From assembly GCA_016932415.1 (NCBI GenBank), contig JAFGCX010000016.1, positions 1-64,000 on the forward strand: 64,000 nucleotides of DNA. Direction: 5' to 3'. Of this stretch, positions 27,014-36,261 are shown one piece after another. Source of the stretch: Candidatus Krumholzibacteriota bacterium. Lineage in GTDB: Bacteria > Krumholzibacteriota > Krumholzibacteriia > Krumholzibacteriales > Krumholzibacteriaceae. The notes under the pieces are model-generated. The model saw only the letters and a list, made by a program, of their open reading frames with translations. It did not search any database and had not been told where the DNA came from. How positions within the stretch are numbered: the stretch's first letter is position 1; each line of letters starts with the position of its first letter. Both the position numbers and the translations under genes were made by a program.

Positions 27014-29140
27014 TTGAGAATCGGATTAGTTACGCCGGAATATGTCACCGAAAAGAGATCGTTCGATGGAGGACTGGCCAACTACCTCTACCGTCTTTCA
27101 CTTTCTCTCGTAAAGCTCGGTCATCAGCCGGTCGTATTCACCCTGTCGGATCAAAGTGGCGTTATTATATCTGACGATATAGAGGTTCACCGTGTCGAAG
27201 CTGGAAAGATCAGCGCCGCTTGCCGGATCAGAGGGCTGATGTCGCTCGGAAGAGAGAGGCAGGCGCTAAAGCTGATGCACCAGAGCAGGCTTCTGAACGA
27301 TGAAGTATCCCGCGCCAACGGCGAAAAAAAGATCGATATCGTCCAGTACGCGAGCTACAGGTCGGTCGGATATCACAGGGTCGCCGCGGTGCCTGGCGTG
27401 ATAAGGATCTCCAGTTATCAGAAGTTGTGGGATAGAGCTTATCACGGTGAAAATATAAGGGCGAAGCATCTTTCGGCGCAGAGGCTCGAGGAGAAGACGC
27501 TTGAAAGCGCTTTCCATATCTTCGGTCCGGGAAGATTTCTCGCAAGAGAGATCGAGAAGGATATCGGGACAAGAGTAAGGGTCATCGAGACTCCATTTAT
27601 CCTCGAATGCCACGAATATGACGCGAGCGTTGCTGACGCGATCAGTGGAGAGTATCTTCTTTTCTTCGGATCGATCGGAGTTCTCAAGGGTGCCGCGGTG
27701 ATTGCGGTTATATTGGAACAGCTGCTCGGAAATTATCCTCATCTGCGTTTCGTCTTCGCAGGAAAGGATATGGGGATAGACGGCCGGTCCGCAGAGGAGC
27801 ATCTCCGAAAGATGGGGGGGAGGTACAGCGACAGGATCGTATTTACAGGGATCCTGAAACATCCACAGCTTTACCCGGTGATAAGTGGCGCGGCAGCCGT
27901 GGTGCTTCCTTCCCTGATAGACAATTTCCCCAACTCGTGTCTTGAAGCGATGGCTCACGGAAAGATCGTCATAGGGACGCGGGAGTCTGGCTTCGAGCAG
28001 TTGATCGAAGACGGTGTGAACGGTTATCTCTGCCGGCGCGGAGACAGCAGCGACCTTTTTGACACGATCGATGAGGTACTCCGGCTCCCCGAAGAAAAGA
28101 AAATAACGATAGGAAAAGCGGCCCGTATCTCAGTGGAGCGCCTTCATCCCGACAGGACAGTCACGGGGCTTGTCGAATACTACCGTGAGGTCATAGCCGA
28201 CTTTGAGGGATATCGAGATGGCAGAGATCTAAACAGGGTGGCATGTGAAGCTTTCAACCGGGCCAGGCGTCTTTTCCATAAGGGGAGATTCTCTGAAGCG
28301 GTCAAAACGATGACATCCTACAGGGGAAGCATCGATTATAACCTGTTCAATATCGAGGACAACAGAAAGAGAAACGATAGATCCAGGATCGTGCCCTCAA
28401 TCTCTGTCATTGTAGTCGCCTATGATACGAACAGGCTGCTGATCGAATGCCTTGATTCTCTCTCGAAGCAGGATTCAGATGATTATGAAGTGATAGTCGT
28501 GGATAACGGATTCAATGAGACAGTCAGGGACAGGCTTCGCGAGATGGATATCCTCTATATCGAGACTCCGCAGAATCTCTACCTGTCCGAGGGGAGAAAT
28601 ATCGGGGCAAAGTTTGCCAGGGGAAAGATAATAACCTTCCTTGATGATGACGCTCTCGTCGCTGAGGATTATATCGGATCTGTAAAGAAAGCGTTTGAGT
28701 CGTATGATATCTGCGGTTTCAGGGGAAGGGTGCTTGAGAAGAAAGGTAAGATGAGTAATATAGCTCTGAGGCACTACGATCTTGGTGAGACTCCGATTCC
28801 GTCGATCATAAATGCCGAGGGGAACTCGGCGTTTATAAAGGAGATCTACGAAGAATACGGCGGCATGGAACCGCTCCTTTTCGGGCATGAGGGATGGGAG
28901 TTCTCCTACAGGGTATCGCGCGACAGGGGTGAGAACTCTTTCATATACTGGCCGAAGACGGTCATATACCATGACTATGCCGATTCTGATTCAAAGCTCA
29001 GCAGCAAGAGCGGAAGGCACAGCCTGATGAATGAATTTATTAAAAATATCCATCCCGAAGCCGTGGAGTACAGGAAAAGGATGAAACGATTTATTACAGG
29101 AGATAAAAGCCGGGCTGAACGTTTGATCAAGAGGAAATAG
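27014..29140 (+). CDS. GT4-GT2 fusion glycosyltransferase
   Basis: 708 residues from TTG 27014, 4 bp after the ATP-grasp stop. N-terminal GT4 (1 to about 400): GGLANYLYRLSLSLVKLGH, LFFGSIGVLKGA, and the nucleotide-sugar motif NSCLEAMAHGKIVIGTRESG. A linker of about 60 residues is followed by a GT2 domain (about 460-680) with SISVIVVAYDTNRLL, DYEVIVVDNG and the metal site LDDDA. Two sugar-transfer activities in one chain suggest consecutive linkages. Both catalytic cores look intact. Confidence 0.87.
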   Translation: MRIGLVTPEYVTEKRSFDGGLANYLYRLSLSLVKLGHQPVVFTLSDQSGVIISDDIEVHRVEAGKISAACRIRGLMSLGRERQALKLMHQSRLLNDEVSRANGEKKIDIVQYASYRSVGYHRVAAVPGVIRISSYQKLWDRAYHGENIRAKHLSAQRLEEKTLESAFHIFGPGRFLAREIEKDIGTRVRVIETPFILECHEYDASVADAISGEYLLFFGSIGVLKGAAVIAVILEQLLGNYPHLRFVFAGKDMGIDGRSAEEHLRKMGGRYSDRIVFTGILKHPQLYPVISGAAAVVLPSLIDNFPNSCLEAMAHGKIVIGTRESGFEQLIEDGVNGYLCRRGDSSDLFDTIDEVLRLPEEKKITIGKAARISVERLHPDRTVTGLVEYYREVIADFEGYRDGRDLNRVACEAFNRARRLFHKGRFSEAVKTMTSYRGSIDYNLFNIEDNRKRNDRSRIVPSISVIVVAYDTNRLLIECLDSLSKQDSDDYEVIVVDNGFNETVRDRLREMDILYIETPQNLYLSEGRNIGAKFARGKIITFLDDDALVAEDYIGSVKKAFESYDICGFRGRVLEKKGKMSNIALRHYDLGETPIPSIINAEGNSAFIKEIYEEYGGMEPLLFGHEGWEFSYRVSRDRGENSFIYWPKTVIYHDYADSDSKLSSKSGRHSLMNEFIKNIHPEAVEYRKRMKRFITGDKSRAERLIKRK

Positions 29141-29141
29141 G

Positions 29142-30308
29142 ATGAGGATAGCATACGTGCATACCGGGCTCTGGCCCTCAAAGACACCCAGCATGACATT
29201 TGCCACTTATAATGCTATCGGTTTGGCTGAAAACATCGATGAAGTCGTCTTCTACATAAAGAAAAATTCATCACGGTCGTCTGATCATGTCCTGCGCGAT
29301 GAATTCGGTCTGGACAAGCCTGATAATCTCATTATCAGGCAGATGAGAAAGCCGTTTTTCAGATCGAATCATCTCTATTACCGGCGCGTCGCCCGGGAAA
29401 TTACAGGAAGTCGCGGCGTAAAGCGCTTCGATGCCGTCATCACGAGAAGCCTGACCTTTCTTCCGTATATGGTCAGGATGGCAGAGTCGTCTGGGATCCC
29501 GGTATATTTCGAGACGCATGATTTTTTTTCAAATCTGGAGATTCGGGATGATCTGGGCAAAAAGAAAAAAACGAAGCAGCAGAGGATCGAAAGAGAGTAC
29601 ATACCCCGTATTACCGGCCTGATCTGTCTGCAGGAGTCCCAGAAGGAGCTTTATCGCAGAATATACCCTGGCGTGAATATGATCGTGGCAAGGACAGGCA
29701 TTCACATGGCCGTCAGGACCGGGGGAAAGAGAAAGTATATTACATATATAGGGTCGCTCGATCCGCTGAAGGGTGTTGACCTTTTCCTGGAAGCTCTCGG
29801 CAGGACATCAAGCCGTCCTGATGCTTTGATCATTGGAGGGAAGAGCCAGAAAGAGATAACCCGGCTTGAGGCAGCCTCGCAGAGGTTTTATCCTTCGGGG
29901 AGCGTAAAGATTACCGGATGGGTAAGCAAGGAATCAATCGGTAGATATCTTGCCGAGACAGCCGTGGGCGTGCTTCCGCTGAGGGACACTTTTTTTAACC
30001 GATTCGTGTCTTCACCGTTGAAGTTGTTCGATTATTACAGTTATGGCATCCCGGTCATTGCTTCCGATCTTCCCGCCACGAGGGAACTGATCGAGGAGGA
30101 CAGGACAGGATGTTTTTTCCGGGCCGGCGATCCGGGAGACCTGGCCGTTACGATCGACAGCATGATCGGGGACAGCAGCCTGCTTGAACGGATGCGCGGT
30201 GATATATATACAGTCTGCGAAAAATATCTCTGGAGCCGCCGGGGAAAGCAGATCGCCGATCTGGTAGAAAGTGACATTGAGCAGAACAGACGTGGTCGGT
30301 CCGGATAA
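29142..30308 (+). CDS. Family 4 glycosyltransferase
   Basis: 388 residues, start 2 bp after the previous stop with AGGAAATAGG as the overlapping ribosome binding site. GT-B fold: N-terminal MRIAYVHTGLWP, a central YIGSLDPLKGVDLFLEAL, and the C-terminal donor site SPLKLFDYYSYGIPVIASDLP with the conserved Glu in RELIEE. Cytoplasmic. Donor unknown. Confidence 0.85.
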   Translation: MRIAYVHTGLWPSKTPSMTFATYNAIGLAENIDEVVFYIKKNSSRSSDHVLRDEFGLDKPDNLIIRQMRKPFFRSNHLYYRRVAREITGSRGVKRFDAVITRSLTFLPYMVRMAESSGIPVYFETHDFFSNLEIRDDLGKKKKTKQQRIEREYIPRITGLICLQESQKELYRRIYPGVNMIVARTGIHMAVRTGGKRKYITYIGSLDPLKGVDLFLEALGRTSSRPDALIIGGKSQKEITRLEAASQRFYPSGSVKITGWVSKESIGRYLAETAVGVLPLRDTFFNRFVSSPLKLFDYYSYGIPVIASDLPATRELIEEDRTGCFFRAGDPGDLAVTIDSMIGDSSLLERMRGDIYTVCEKYLWSRRGKQIADLVESDIEQNRRGRSG

Positions 30309-30366
30309 GAGACGGAAAAATATTTTGAGAGGATGCCCGGAGGCCTCGTAAAAGGGCGGGAAAAAG

Positions 30367-31131
30367 ATGACAAAGATCTCAGCATGCATGATTGTCAAGG
30401 ATGAGGAAGATAATATTGAAAGGTGTCTTCAGTCGCTGTCGTGGGCGGACGAGATCGTCGTCGTCGATTCCGGATCGGTTGACGCGACTGTTGAGATCTG
30501 CGAGAGGTATGGATGCAGGATCATCAGGACCGAATGGCTCGGGTTCGGAAGAACAAAAAGATTCGCCGTCGAGTCAGCTCTCAACGACTGGGTGCTTTCG
30601 ATAGATGCCGATGAAGTCGTGACCGAAGGCTTAATGGAAAGGATAACTGCCAGTGTAGAGTCGGGCCGCTTTCACGCTTACAGGATAAAAAGGAATTCGT
30701 TCTATCTCGGCAGGATGATAAGGTACTGCGGTTGGAGAAAAGATTATCCCGTGAGGCTGTTCGACAGAAGGTACGGCAATTTCAATGAGAGCGAGGTCCA
30801 TGAAAAAGTGGTGATCGATGGAGAAAAGGGAAGAATCGACGATCCACTTCTGCATTACACCTATCCCGACATCGCATCTCACATAGACAGGATAAACAGG
30901 TATTCTACGCTGGGAGCACAGGCCGCTTTCAGGAAAGGCAAGCGTTCCAGCCTGACCGGGTCGATAGTCAGGGGGTTCCTCAAATTTATTAAGATGTATT
31001 TTACGCAGCTCGGAATCCTTGACGGTCTTAGCGGTCTCATCCTTTCGCTAAATTCAGGGTATGGAGTCTTTTTGAAATATTTCAAGCTTCGCGAGCTTGA
31101 TAAGAATAACGGTCGGCCTGGTAAAGGGTGA
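30367..31131 (+). CDS. Family 2 glycosyltransferase, LPS-core WaaE/KdtX-like
   Basis: 254 residues. Near-canonical WaaE/KdtX pattern: ISACMIVKDEEDNIERCLQS, WADEIVVVDSGSVD, WLGFGRTKRFAVE, and metal site SIDADEVV, then LYFLGRMIRY-like YLGRMIRYCGW. A C-terminal hydrophobic segment follows. This subfamily adds glucose or a related sugar to the LPS inner core. With the GT9 gene at 32322, it argues that the cluster builds an LPS core or similar glycolipid. Confidence 0.85.
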   Translation: MTKISACMIVKDEEDNIERCLQSLSWADEIVVVDSGSVDATVEICERYGCRIIRTEWLGFGRTKRFAVESALNDWVLSIDADEVVTEGLMERITASVESGRFHAYRIKRNSFYLGRMIRYCGWRKDYPVRLFDRRYGNFNESEVHEKVVIDGEKGRIDDPLLHYTYPDIASHIDRINRYSTLGAQAAFRKGKRSSLTGSIVRGFLKFIKMYFTQLGILDGLSGLILSLNSGYGVFLKYFKLRELDKNNGRPGKG

Positions 31132-31149
31132 TCAGGAAAGAATCGGGGA

Positions 31150-32262
31150 ATGAACGGCAGTAAACTCAGGGTTTTGCATATCGACACAGAAAAAACGTGG
31201 CGGGGAGGCCAGCAGCAGGCGGTCTACCTTTTTGAGGCGATGCTGAAAGACGGCTATGATACGGTATTCGCGTGCAGAACAGGTTCTGCTCTCCATGATT
31301 ATCTGAAAGAAAGAGGTCTTCCCCATTTTACCGTTGGAATGCTCGGAGAAGCAGATCTGGTTTCGGCCTGGAAGATAGCTTCATTCTGCAGGAGGCATCC
31401 GATAAATATCATCCATCTTCATTCAGCCCACTCGCATTCGATCGGGATCTCCGTCAGGTTGTTTTACTCGCCGGTGAAGGTCGTTGCTGTGAGGCGGGTC
31501 GATTTCAGAATAGGCGGAAATCCGTTCAGCAGTTTCAAATACAAGACCAGGCTGGTGGACAGGGTCGTCTGTATTTCCAGCGAGATCAGGAGAGTGCTTA
31601 TAGAATGCGGAGTAGACGAAAAAAAACTCCACGTGATAAGAAGCGGGATCGATATCGATAAATTTAAAAGCATTGAGAGGGAAACACAGCTTTTAAGGGA
31701 ATATCATATTCCTGAAGACCATATAATCGTCGGAACCGTCGCCGCTCTTGCGGGACACAAGGACTATCCGAACCTGCTGAGAGCGGCAAAGCTTGTGCTT
31801 GATTCACGTAGAAACGTCACCTTTATCGCGGTAGGAGACGGCCCCCGCAGGAAAGAGATCAAAAGACTGCATGAAGAACTCGGGCTTGGAGACAGGTTCA
31901 TATTCGCTGGATATCAGAACGAGATCGGAAGATTCATGAAGTTGTTCGACATCTTCGTCCTTGCCTCGAGAAGAGAAGGGCTTGGAACATCGATCCTCGA
32001 CGCGCAAAGCCTCGGCATCCCGGTGGTGGCCACAAGGGCTGGAGGGATCCCGGAGATCGTCGAGCATGACAATACCGGATTACTTGTGCCTCCCCGGGAT
32101 CACAGGCTGCTGGCCAGGGGGATACTCGTGCTGCTAGGCGACGAGAGCAAGAGAAGAAGATTCGGTTTGAACGCCAGGAGGGCGGTCAGGGAGTTTGATA
32201 TCGGAAAAACGGTAGAGAAGAATATCAGTCTGTACAGGGAACTGATGGATGATTGGGAATAA
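31150..32262 (+). CDS. Family 4 glycosyltransferase
   Basis: 370 residues. GT-B enzyme: N-terminal LRVLHIDTEKTWRGGQQQA (a common opening in core-glycan GT4s), HLHSAHSHSIG, GTVAALAGHKDYPNLLRAA, FVLASRREGLGTSILDAQS and GGIPEIVEHDNTGLLVP. It follows the WaaE-like gene by 18 bp. Sugar donor and acceptor unknown. Confidence 0.87.
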   Translation: MNGSKLRVLHIDTEKTWRGGQQQAVYLFEAMLKDGYDTVFACRTGSALHDYLKERGLPHFTVGMLGEADLVSAWKIASFCRRHPINIIHLHSAHSHSIGISVRLFYSPVKVVAVRRVDFRIGGNPFSSFKYKTRLVDRVVCISSEIRRVLIECGVDEKKLHVIRSGIDIDKFKSIERETQLLREYHIPEDHIIVGTVAALAGHKDYPNLLRAAKLVLDSRRNVTFIAVGDGPRRKEIKRLHEELGLGDRFIFAGYQNEIGRFMKLFDIFVLASRREGLGTSILDAQSLGIPVVATRAGGIPEIVEHDNTGLLVPPRDHRLLARGILVLLGDESKRRRFGLNARRAVREFDIGKTVEKNISLYRELMDDWE

Positions 32263-32321
32263 GCTTGGGAGATGGTAAAGAAAGTCGTTTATGGCAGTAT
32301 GGATGCTGGCGGTGAAAGAGA

Positions 32322-33332
32322 TTGAGCTATAAAAGGGTAGTTGTCATTCAGACGGCGTTTCTAGGGGATCTTGTTATGACTACGCCTCTCTTCAGGGAAT
32401 TGAAAAAGGCATTCCCCGGAGTCGAGGTCGATCTGGTGACAATACCCGAGACGGCCGGAATGATAGCGAACAATCCCAATATCGACACGATCCATCTTTT
32501 TAATAAACGAAAGGTAAGCAGAAAATTCTTCAGTTTCTGGCATATTGTGAGCGCATTGAGAAAACGAAGATATGATGCCGCTTATTCGATGACCACATCA
32601 ATGACATCTTCAATGATAATGCTGCTGGCAGGCATCCCTGAAAGGATCGGATCGCAGCGGATGAGATTTCTTACCAGGAGGGTCAGGTTTAAAAAAGGAT
32701 CTCATATCAGGACAAGAGCTGTCGACCTGTTGACCGAGAGCTCCGAATATCTTTCGGATAATTCCGCGACCGAGCTTTTTCCCGGTGAAGAAGATACTGA
32801 AAAAGCGAAAATATTGCTGTCGAAGAGCAGGGCGAGGTTCAATATCGGCTTTGCTCCCGGATCAGTTCGCGAGACGAAAAAGTGGCCTGGGGAATATTTC
32901 TCCATCCTGCTGGATCTTCTCGCTGAAGATGATGTCTTCGTTTTCTTTATTGGAAGCGACGATGACCGCACTCTCTGCGAGCGGATCATCGGGAAAAGCT
33001 CAAACGGCAATTGCGTGAATCTCGCGGGAGAACTGGGGCTTCTCCTTTCGGCGGCGGTGATCGATCGTCTTGACCTGATGATATCTAACGACAGCGCGCC
33101 GCTTCACATGTCGAATGCCGTCGATACTCCTGTCCTGGCTTTCTTCGGTCCTACAGTAAGGGAATATGGATGTTATCCGTACAGGGATAAAGACAGGATG
33201 ATGGAGGTAGCCCTGGATTGCCGCCCCTGCGGCACTCATGGGGGTAAAGCGTGTCCCCTGGATCATCATGACTGTATGAGGATGATCAGGCCTGAAGCTG
33301 TATACAGAGAGATCATGGAGTATTATGAGTGA
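32322..33332 (+). CDS. Family 9 glycosyltransferase (heptosyltransferase, WaaF-like)
   Basis: 336 residues from TTG 32322. GT9 features: VVVIQTAFLGDLVMTTPLFR, INIGFAPGSVRETKKWPGEY-like region, LAGELGLLLSAAVIDRLDLM, SNDSAPLHMSNAVDTPVLAF and the C-terminal cysteine-rich CRPCGTHGGKACPLDHHDC typical of heptosyltransferase II. It probably adds ADP-heptose to the lipid A-Kdo or heptose core. The last 8 bp overlap the following ATP-grasp gene. Confidence 0.87.
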   Translation: MSYKRVVVIQTAFLGDLVMTTPLFRELKKAFPGVEVDLVTIPETAGMIANNPNIDTIHLFNKRKVSRKFFSFWHIVSALRKRRYDAAYSMTTSMTSSMIMLLAGIPERIGSQRMRFLTRRVRFKKGSHIRTRAVDLLTESSEYLSDNSATELFPGEEDTEKAKILLSKSRARFNIGFAPGSVRETKKWPGEYFSILLDLLAEDDVFVFFIGSDDDRTLCERIIGKSSNGNCVNLAGELGLLLSAAVIDRLDLMISNDSAPLHMSNAVDTPVLAFFGPTVREYGCYPYRDKDRMMEVALDCRPCGTHGGKACPLDHHDCMRMIRPEAVYREIMEYYE

Positions 33333-34383
33333 GATGAATCGGAACAGGAATATTCTTGTAATAACGGGAAAGAATGGCTTCTTCGGCCAGACAAGGAAAC
33401 CGTGGGTATCCATAGATACGGGACTTTTTGTCCGGTCTCTTGCAGAGGCCGGATTCGAAACCGAGGTTATGACCTTCGATGAAGCGTGTTTTAAAAGAGA
33501 GAATATAAAAAACAGGGTCATAATATATACGTTCAGCCAGAAATCAGACTACCGGCAGTATCTTGGCGACATTGTGACCCATCTTTCAGAAAATAACCGG
33601 GTCATTCCTTCGATCGATCTGTTGCGATGTCATGAGAACAAGGGATACCAGGAGCTTCTCAAATCAAAGCTGGGTATCAAGACGATCAGGACTTTTTATG
33701 CCTGTGATCCGTCCTCGATAGAGAATTGTAGTTATGGATTCCCGGTCGTTCTCAAGGCCGTTTCAGGCTCGAACGGAAACCAGGTCTATCTTGCCCAAGA
33801 CAGCGAACATCTGATGCGGTTGATAAGAAAACATTTTATTAATATCGGCCTTCCGGTAAAGATAGATCTGTTAAGGCGGAAGTATCTGCGAAAGGAAAAA
33901 ACCTATCTTCATTATCCAGATTATTCAAACAGGACCGATCTGATTCAGTACACGGAATACATGACTCAATACAGGCCTTTTATTTTGCAGGAATTCATTC
34001 CCGGGCTCGAATATGACTATCGGGTGCTTGTTATGGATGATAGGTCCTATGTGATGAAAAGGCACATAAAAAAGAACGATTTCAGAGCAAGCGGGACAAA
34101 GCTGCATGATTTCGATTTCACGCCGGCCGACGACCTGCTTGAATTCGCACGGTCTATATTCGACAGGTTCGATACGCCCTTGCTCTCTCTGGATATCTGT
34201 GAGAAGGACGGCAAATATTACTTTTTTGAATTCCAGGCTCTTCATTTCGGAATGAATGTCGTCATTAAGTCGAAGGGATTCTACTCAAGGGCATCGAGTG
34301 GATGGAAATTCAATCGATCCACGGAAAGTTTCGAGGTTGTACTCGCTGGAGCGTATACGGGCTATCTGGATAAAAGAAGGTGA
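33325..34383 (+). CDS. Second ATP-grasp family ligase (glycan cluster)
   Basis: 352 residues, overlapping the GT9 stop by 8 bp. RimK-like ATP-grasp: FPVVLKAVSGSNGNQVYLA (Lys and glycine-rich loop), hinge FILQEFIPGLEYDYRVLVMD, and FFEFQALHFG where the usual ExN metal motif reads E-F-Q. It is related in layout to 26071-27009 but not a near-copy. It probably forms an amide or peptide-like bond on a cluster product; substrate unknown. The next gene is convergent, so this is the last gene of the plus-strand cluster. Confidence 0.75.
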   Translation: MSEMNRNRNILVITGKNGFFGQTRKPWVSIDTGLFVRSLAEAGFETEVMTFDEACFKRENIKNRVIIYTFSQKSDYRQYLGDIVTHLSENNRVIPSIDLLRCHENKGYQELLKSKLGIKTIRTFYACDPSSIENCSYGFPVVLKAVSGSNGNQVYLAQDSEHLMRLIRKHFINIGLPVKIDLLRRKYLRKEKTYLHYPDYSNRTDLIQYTEYMTQYRPFILQEFIPGLEYDYRVLVMDDRSYVMKRHIKKNDFRASGTKLHDFDFTPADDLLEFARSIFDRFDTPLLSLDICEKDGKYYFFEFQALHFGMNVVIKSKGFYSRASSGWKFNRSTESFEVVLAGAYTGYLDKRR

Positions 34384-34448
34384 CATAACCATGAGTGCCG
34401 GTGTACCCCCTGAAACAGGACCATATTGTCATTTCGCGGGAAAATCTA

Positions 34449-35594
34449 TCAGGCGCGAATACCTCGGTCTTTCAGCAGGTTCCTTATCAATCCGGTCGCT
34501 TTTTTCCCGTGTTTCCCCGTGTCATTCCCGAAAAATATACTGACCGCGCGGCGCCGTGCCTCTTTTCTTTGATCTTCCCGGACGAAAACCGATTCCAGCT
34601 CTCCGGCGAGTTGATCAAAATCGTCAACCTGCTCTGATATCCGGTTTATCATATCTGTCACTTCAGGATCTGTCCGTTCGCGGACCGGTCTGCTGAAAGA
34701 TATGATCGGGCGGTCGAGGAGACAATATTCAGCGATGATCGAACTTGTGTCCGAAACGAGGATATCCGAGGCTAGCATACAGGGATAGAGGGATCCGCTT
34801 CCTATTAATCTGACACCCTTTGTATCCCTGATCTTTTCGATGATCTTTCTGCCGGTGAAGGGATGGACCGTTGCCAGTATATTAAATTCTCCCGCAAGTT
34901 CATCAAGCCGGTCATACCATAGATCGATTGCCGACATACCCGACCCGTTCCAGGTCGCCGAGAAAAGGACCGTCTTCTTCCGCGGATCGATTGAAAGCTT
35001 CTTTCTGATACTTCCGAGCGAGTCGCGGCTGGACAGATCGATGAGCGAGTCGAGTTTGGGGAATCCCCCGTTCGCAGCTTTCGTTATTCCACATTCCCTG
35101 GCCTTTTCAACCTCGTGATCGGATGTCATGAGAAAGAGATCGAAAGCGTCGTACCTTGAAGAATCTATCATCTTTTTGAAATGATACGGTCCGTGTCTTA
35201 ACCCGATCCTGACCATCTTTTTGCAGGGGAACCTGTGCAGAGCGTGTCTTGCCATAATGACCGCGTCGGGGAAAGAGGGCCAGACCCTCGCTCTGATGCC
35301 TTCCCGGGCAAGTTGGGCGGCGACCTTTCTGTCTCGAGCTATGAATGTCGCTTCTCCGATATCTATGTTTCTGAATATCTCGTAATCGATAATATTATCG
35401 CAATAGAACGCTATCCGGTCTTTTTGGCGAAAAAACCTGATCACCTGCCAGACGAACGTAAAGGGATATTGAAGAAGATAATATGAGAGAATCATGATCT
35501 GGCCATATCCCTTTTTCAGGTCTGACAAAGATATATGCTCTCCGCCCTGGCGCGGCGAAAAAGAACATTCAGCGCCCTTAAGCATATATAACAA
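34449..35594 (-). CDS. CDP-glycerol glycerophosphotransferase-like protein
   Basis: 381 residues if started at TTG 35594; ATG 35585 (residue 4) or the ATG before ILSYYLLQY are alternatives. Recognisable by GLRHGPYHFKKM (the family's HG-K segment), ITKAANGGFPKLDSLI, VLFSATWNGSGM, LATVHPFTG and the donor-site ASDILVSDTSSIIAEYCLLDRPIISF-like region (seen in full). In Gram-positives this family makes teichoic acid; in diderms members transfer phosphoglycerol or other groups to surface glycans. It faces the main cluster, 66 bp from the ATP-grasp stop. Confidence 0.72.
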   Translation of the reverse strand: MLYMLKGAECSFSPRQGGEHISLSDLKKGYGQIMILSYYLLQYPFTFVWQVIRFFRQKDRIAFYCDNIIDYEIFRNIDIGEATFIARDRKVAAQLAREGIRARVWPSFPDAVIMARHALHRFPCKKMVRIGLRHGPYHFKKMIDSSRYDAFDLFLMTSDHEVEKARECGITKAANGGFPKLDSLIDLSSRDSLGSIRKKLSIDPRKKTVLFSATWNGSGMSAIDLWYDRLDELAGEFNILATVHPFTGRKIIEKIRDTKGVRLIGSGSLYPCMLASDILVSDTSSIIAEYCLLDRPIISFSRPVRERTDPEVTDMINRISEQVDDFDQLAGELESVFVREDQRKEARRRAVSIFFGNDTGKHGKKATGLIRNLLKDRGIRA

Positions 35595-35708
35595 TAATCC
35601 CTTCCGGATTATATGGTCAGCGGCGGGAGAGAGACAAGAAAATAACCATGGTGCTGCAGGAAGATGCGGAAAGAAATCTGTTCCGGTAATATTTTGACTT
35701 CTACGCCG

Positions 35709-35737
35709 TTGACAACCGGAGGGTCAGAAGATATACT
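35709..35737 (+). promoter_or_regulatory. Strong sigma-70 promoter for the V/A-ATPase operon
   Basis: TTGACA (35709-35714), exactly 17 bp, TATACT (35732-35737). Predicted start near 35744 and a leader of about 47 nt before the first gene. This is the best promoter match upstream of an operon in the window. Confidence 0.65.
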
Positions 35738-35790
35738 GCGCTATTATTCCTTACCGCTTTCAAGGGGCAGTTTCCGCGTCAGGAGTGGTT

Positions 35791-36111
35791 TTGAAAGAGA
35801 TCGTAAAGAAGATAATGGAGACGGAGAATGAAGTCCGCGGAAAGGTCGAAGAGGCTCATTCAGAGGCTCAGAAGATCGTCAGGACGGCAGAGAGCGGCAG
35901 CCGGGACATCATCGAGACGAGACGGCAGAACGCGATAAGAGAAGGCCAGGCCCTGATAGAAAGATTGACGGCCGAAGCGGAACAGGAACGCAGCCAGCAG
36001 ATCAGTAAGGTGAAGGGCGGCAGCACGGAGGTGCTTAAAAAGCGCAGCGGGGAAATCGAAAAAGCTGTCAGCCAGATAATTGAAATGGTAGCCGGCAAAG
36101 AACAAAAGTAA
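35791..36111 (+). CDS. V/A-type ATPase peripheral-stalk subunit G/H-like
   Basis: 106 residues from TTG 35791, which AGGAG at 35781-35785 fits; the longer GTG at 35785 overlaps that site. The protein is one long coiled coil of Glu, Lys and Arg with almost no hydrophobic clusters, as for the small stalk subunit that pairs with subunit E. Being first in the V-ATPase operon supports the call. Subunit letter is uncertain (G or H). Confidence 0.7.
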   Translation: MKEIVKKIMETENEVRGKVEEAHSEAQKIVRTAESGSRDIIETRRQNAIREGQALIERLTAEAEQERSQQISKVKGGSTEVLKKRSGEIEKAVSQIIEMVAGKEQK

Positions 36112-36261
36112 AAATACTGCCTGGTCGCGCCGTGCCGTCAATAAACAGTTGTTTTCCTTCCGCGCGGATATCGATGCCGACAGGAGGAGAAGACGATAGG
36201 GCCCTGATGGTGGCACGATGGTATAAACCGACAGTACAGTGAAATAACAGAGGACCCCGGG

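Noticed and set aside
36112-36261. Possible gene between the first two V-ATPase genes
   Set aside because: 150 bp with no ORF having a ribosome binding site; likely untranslated spacer.
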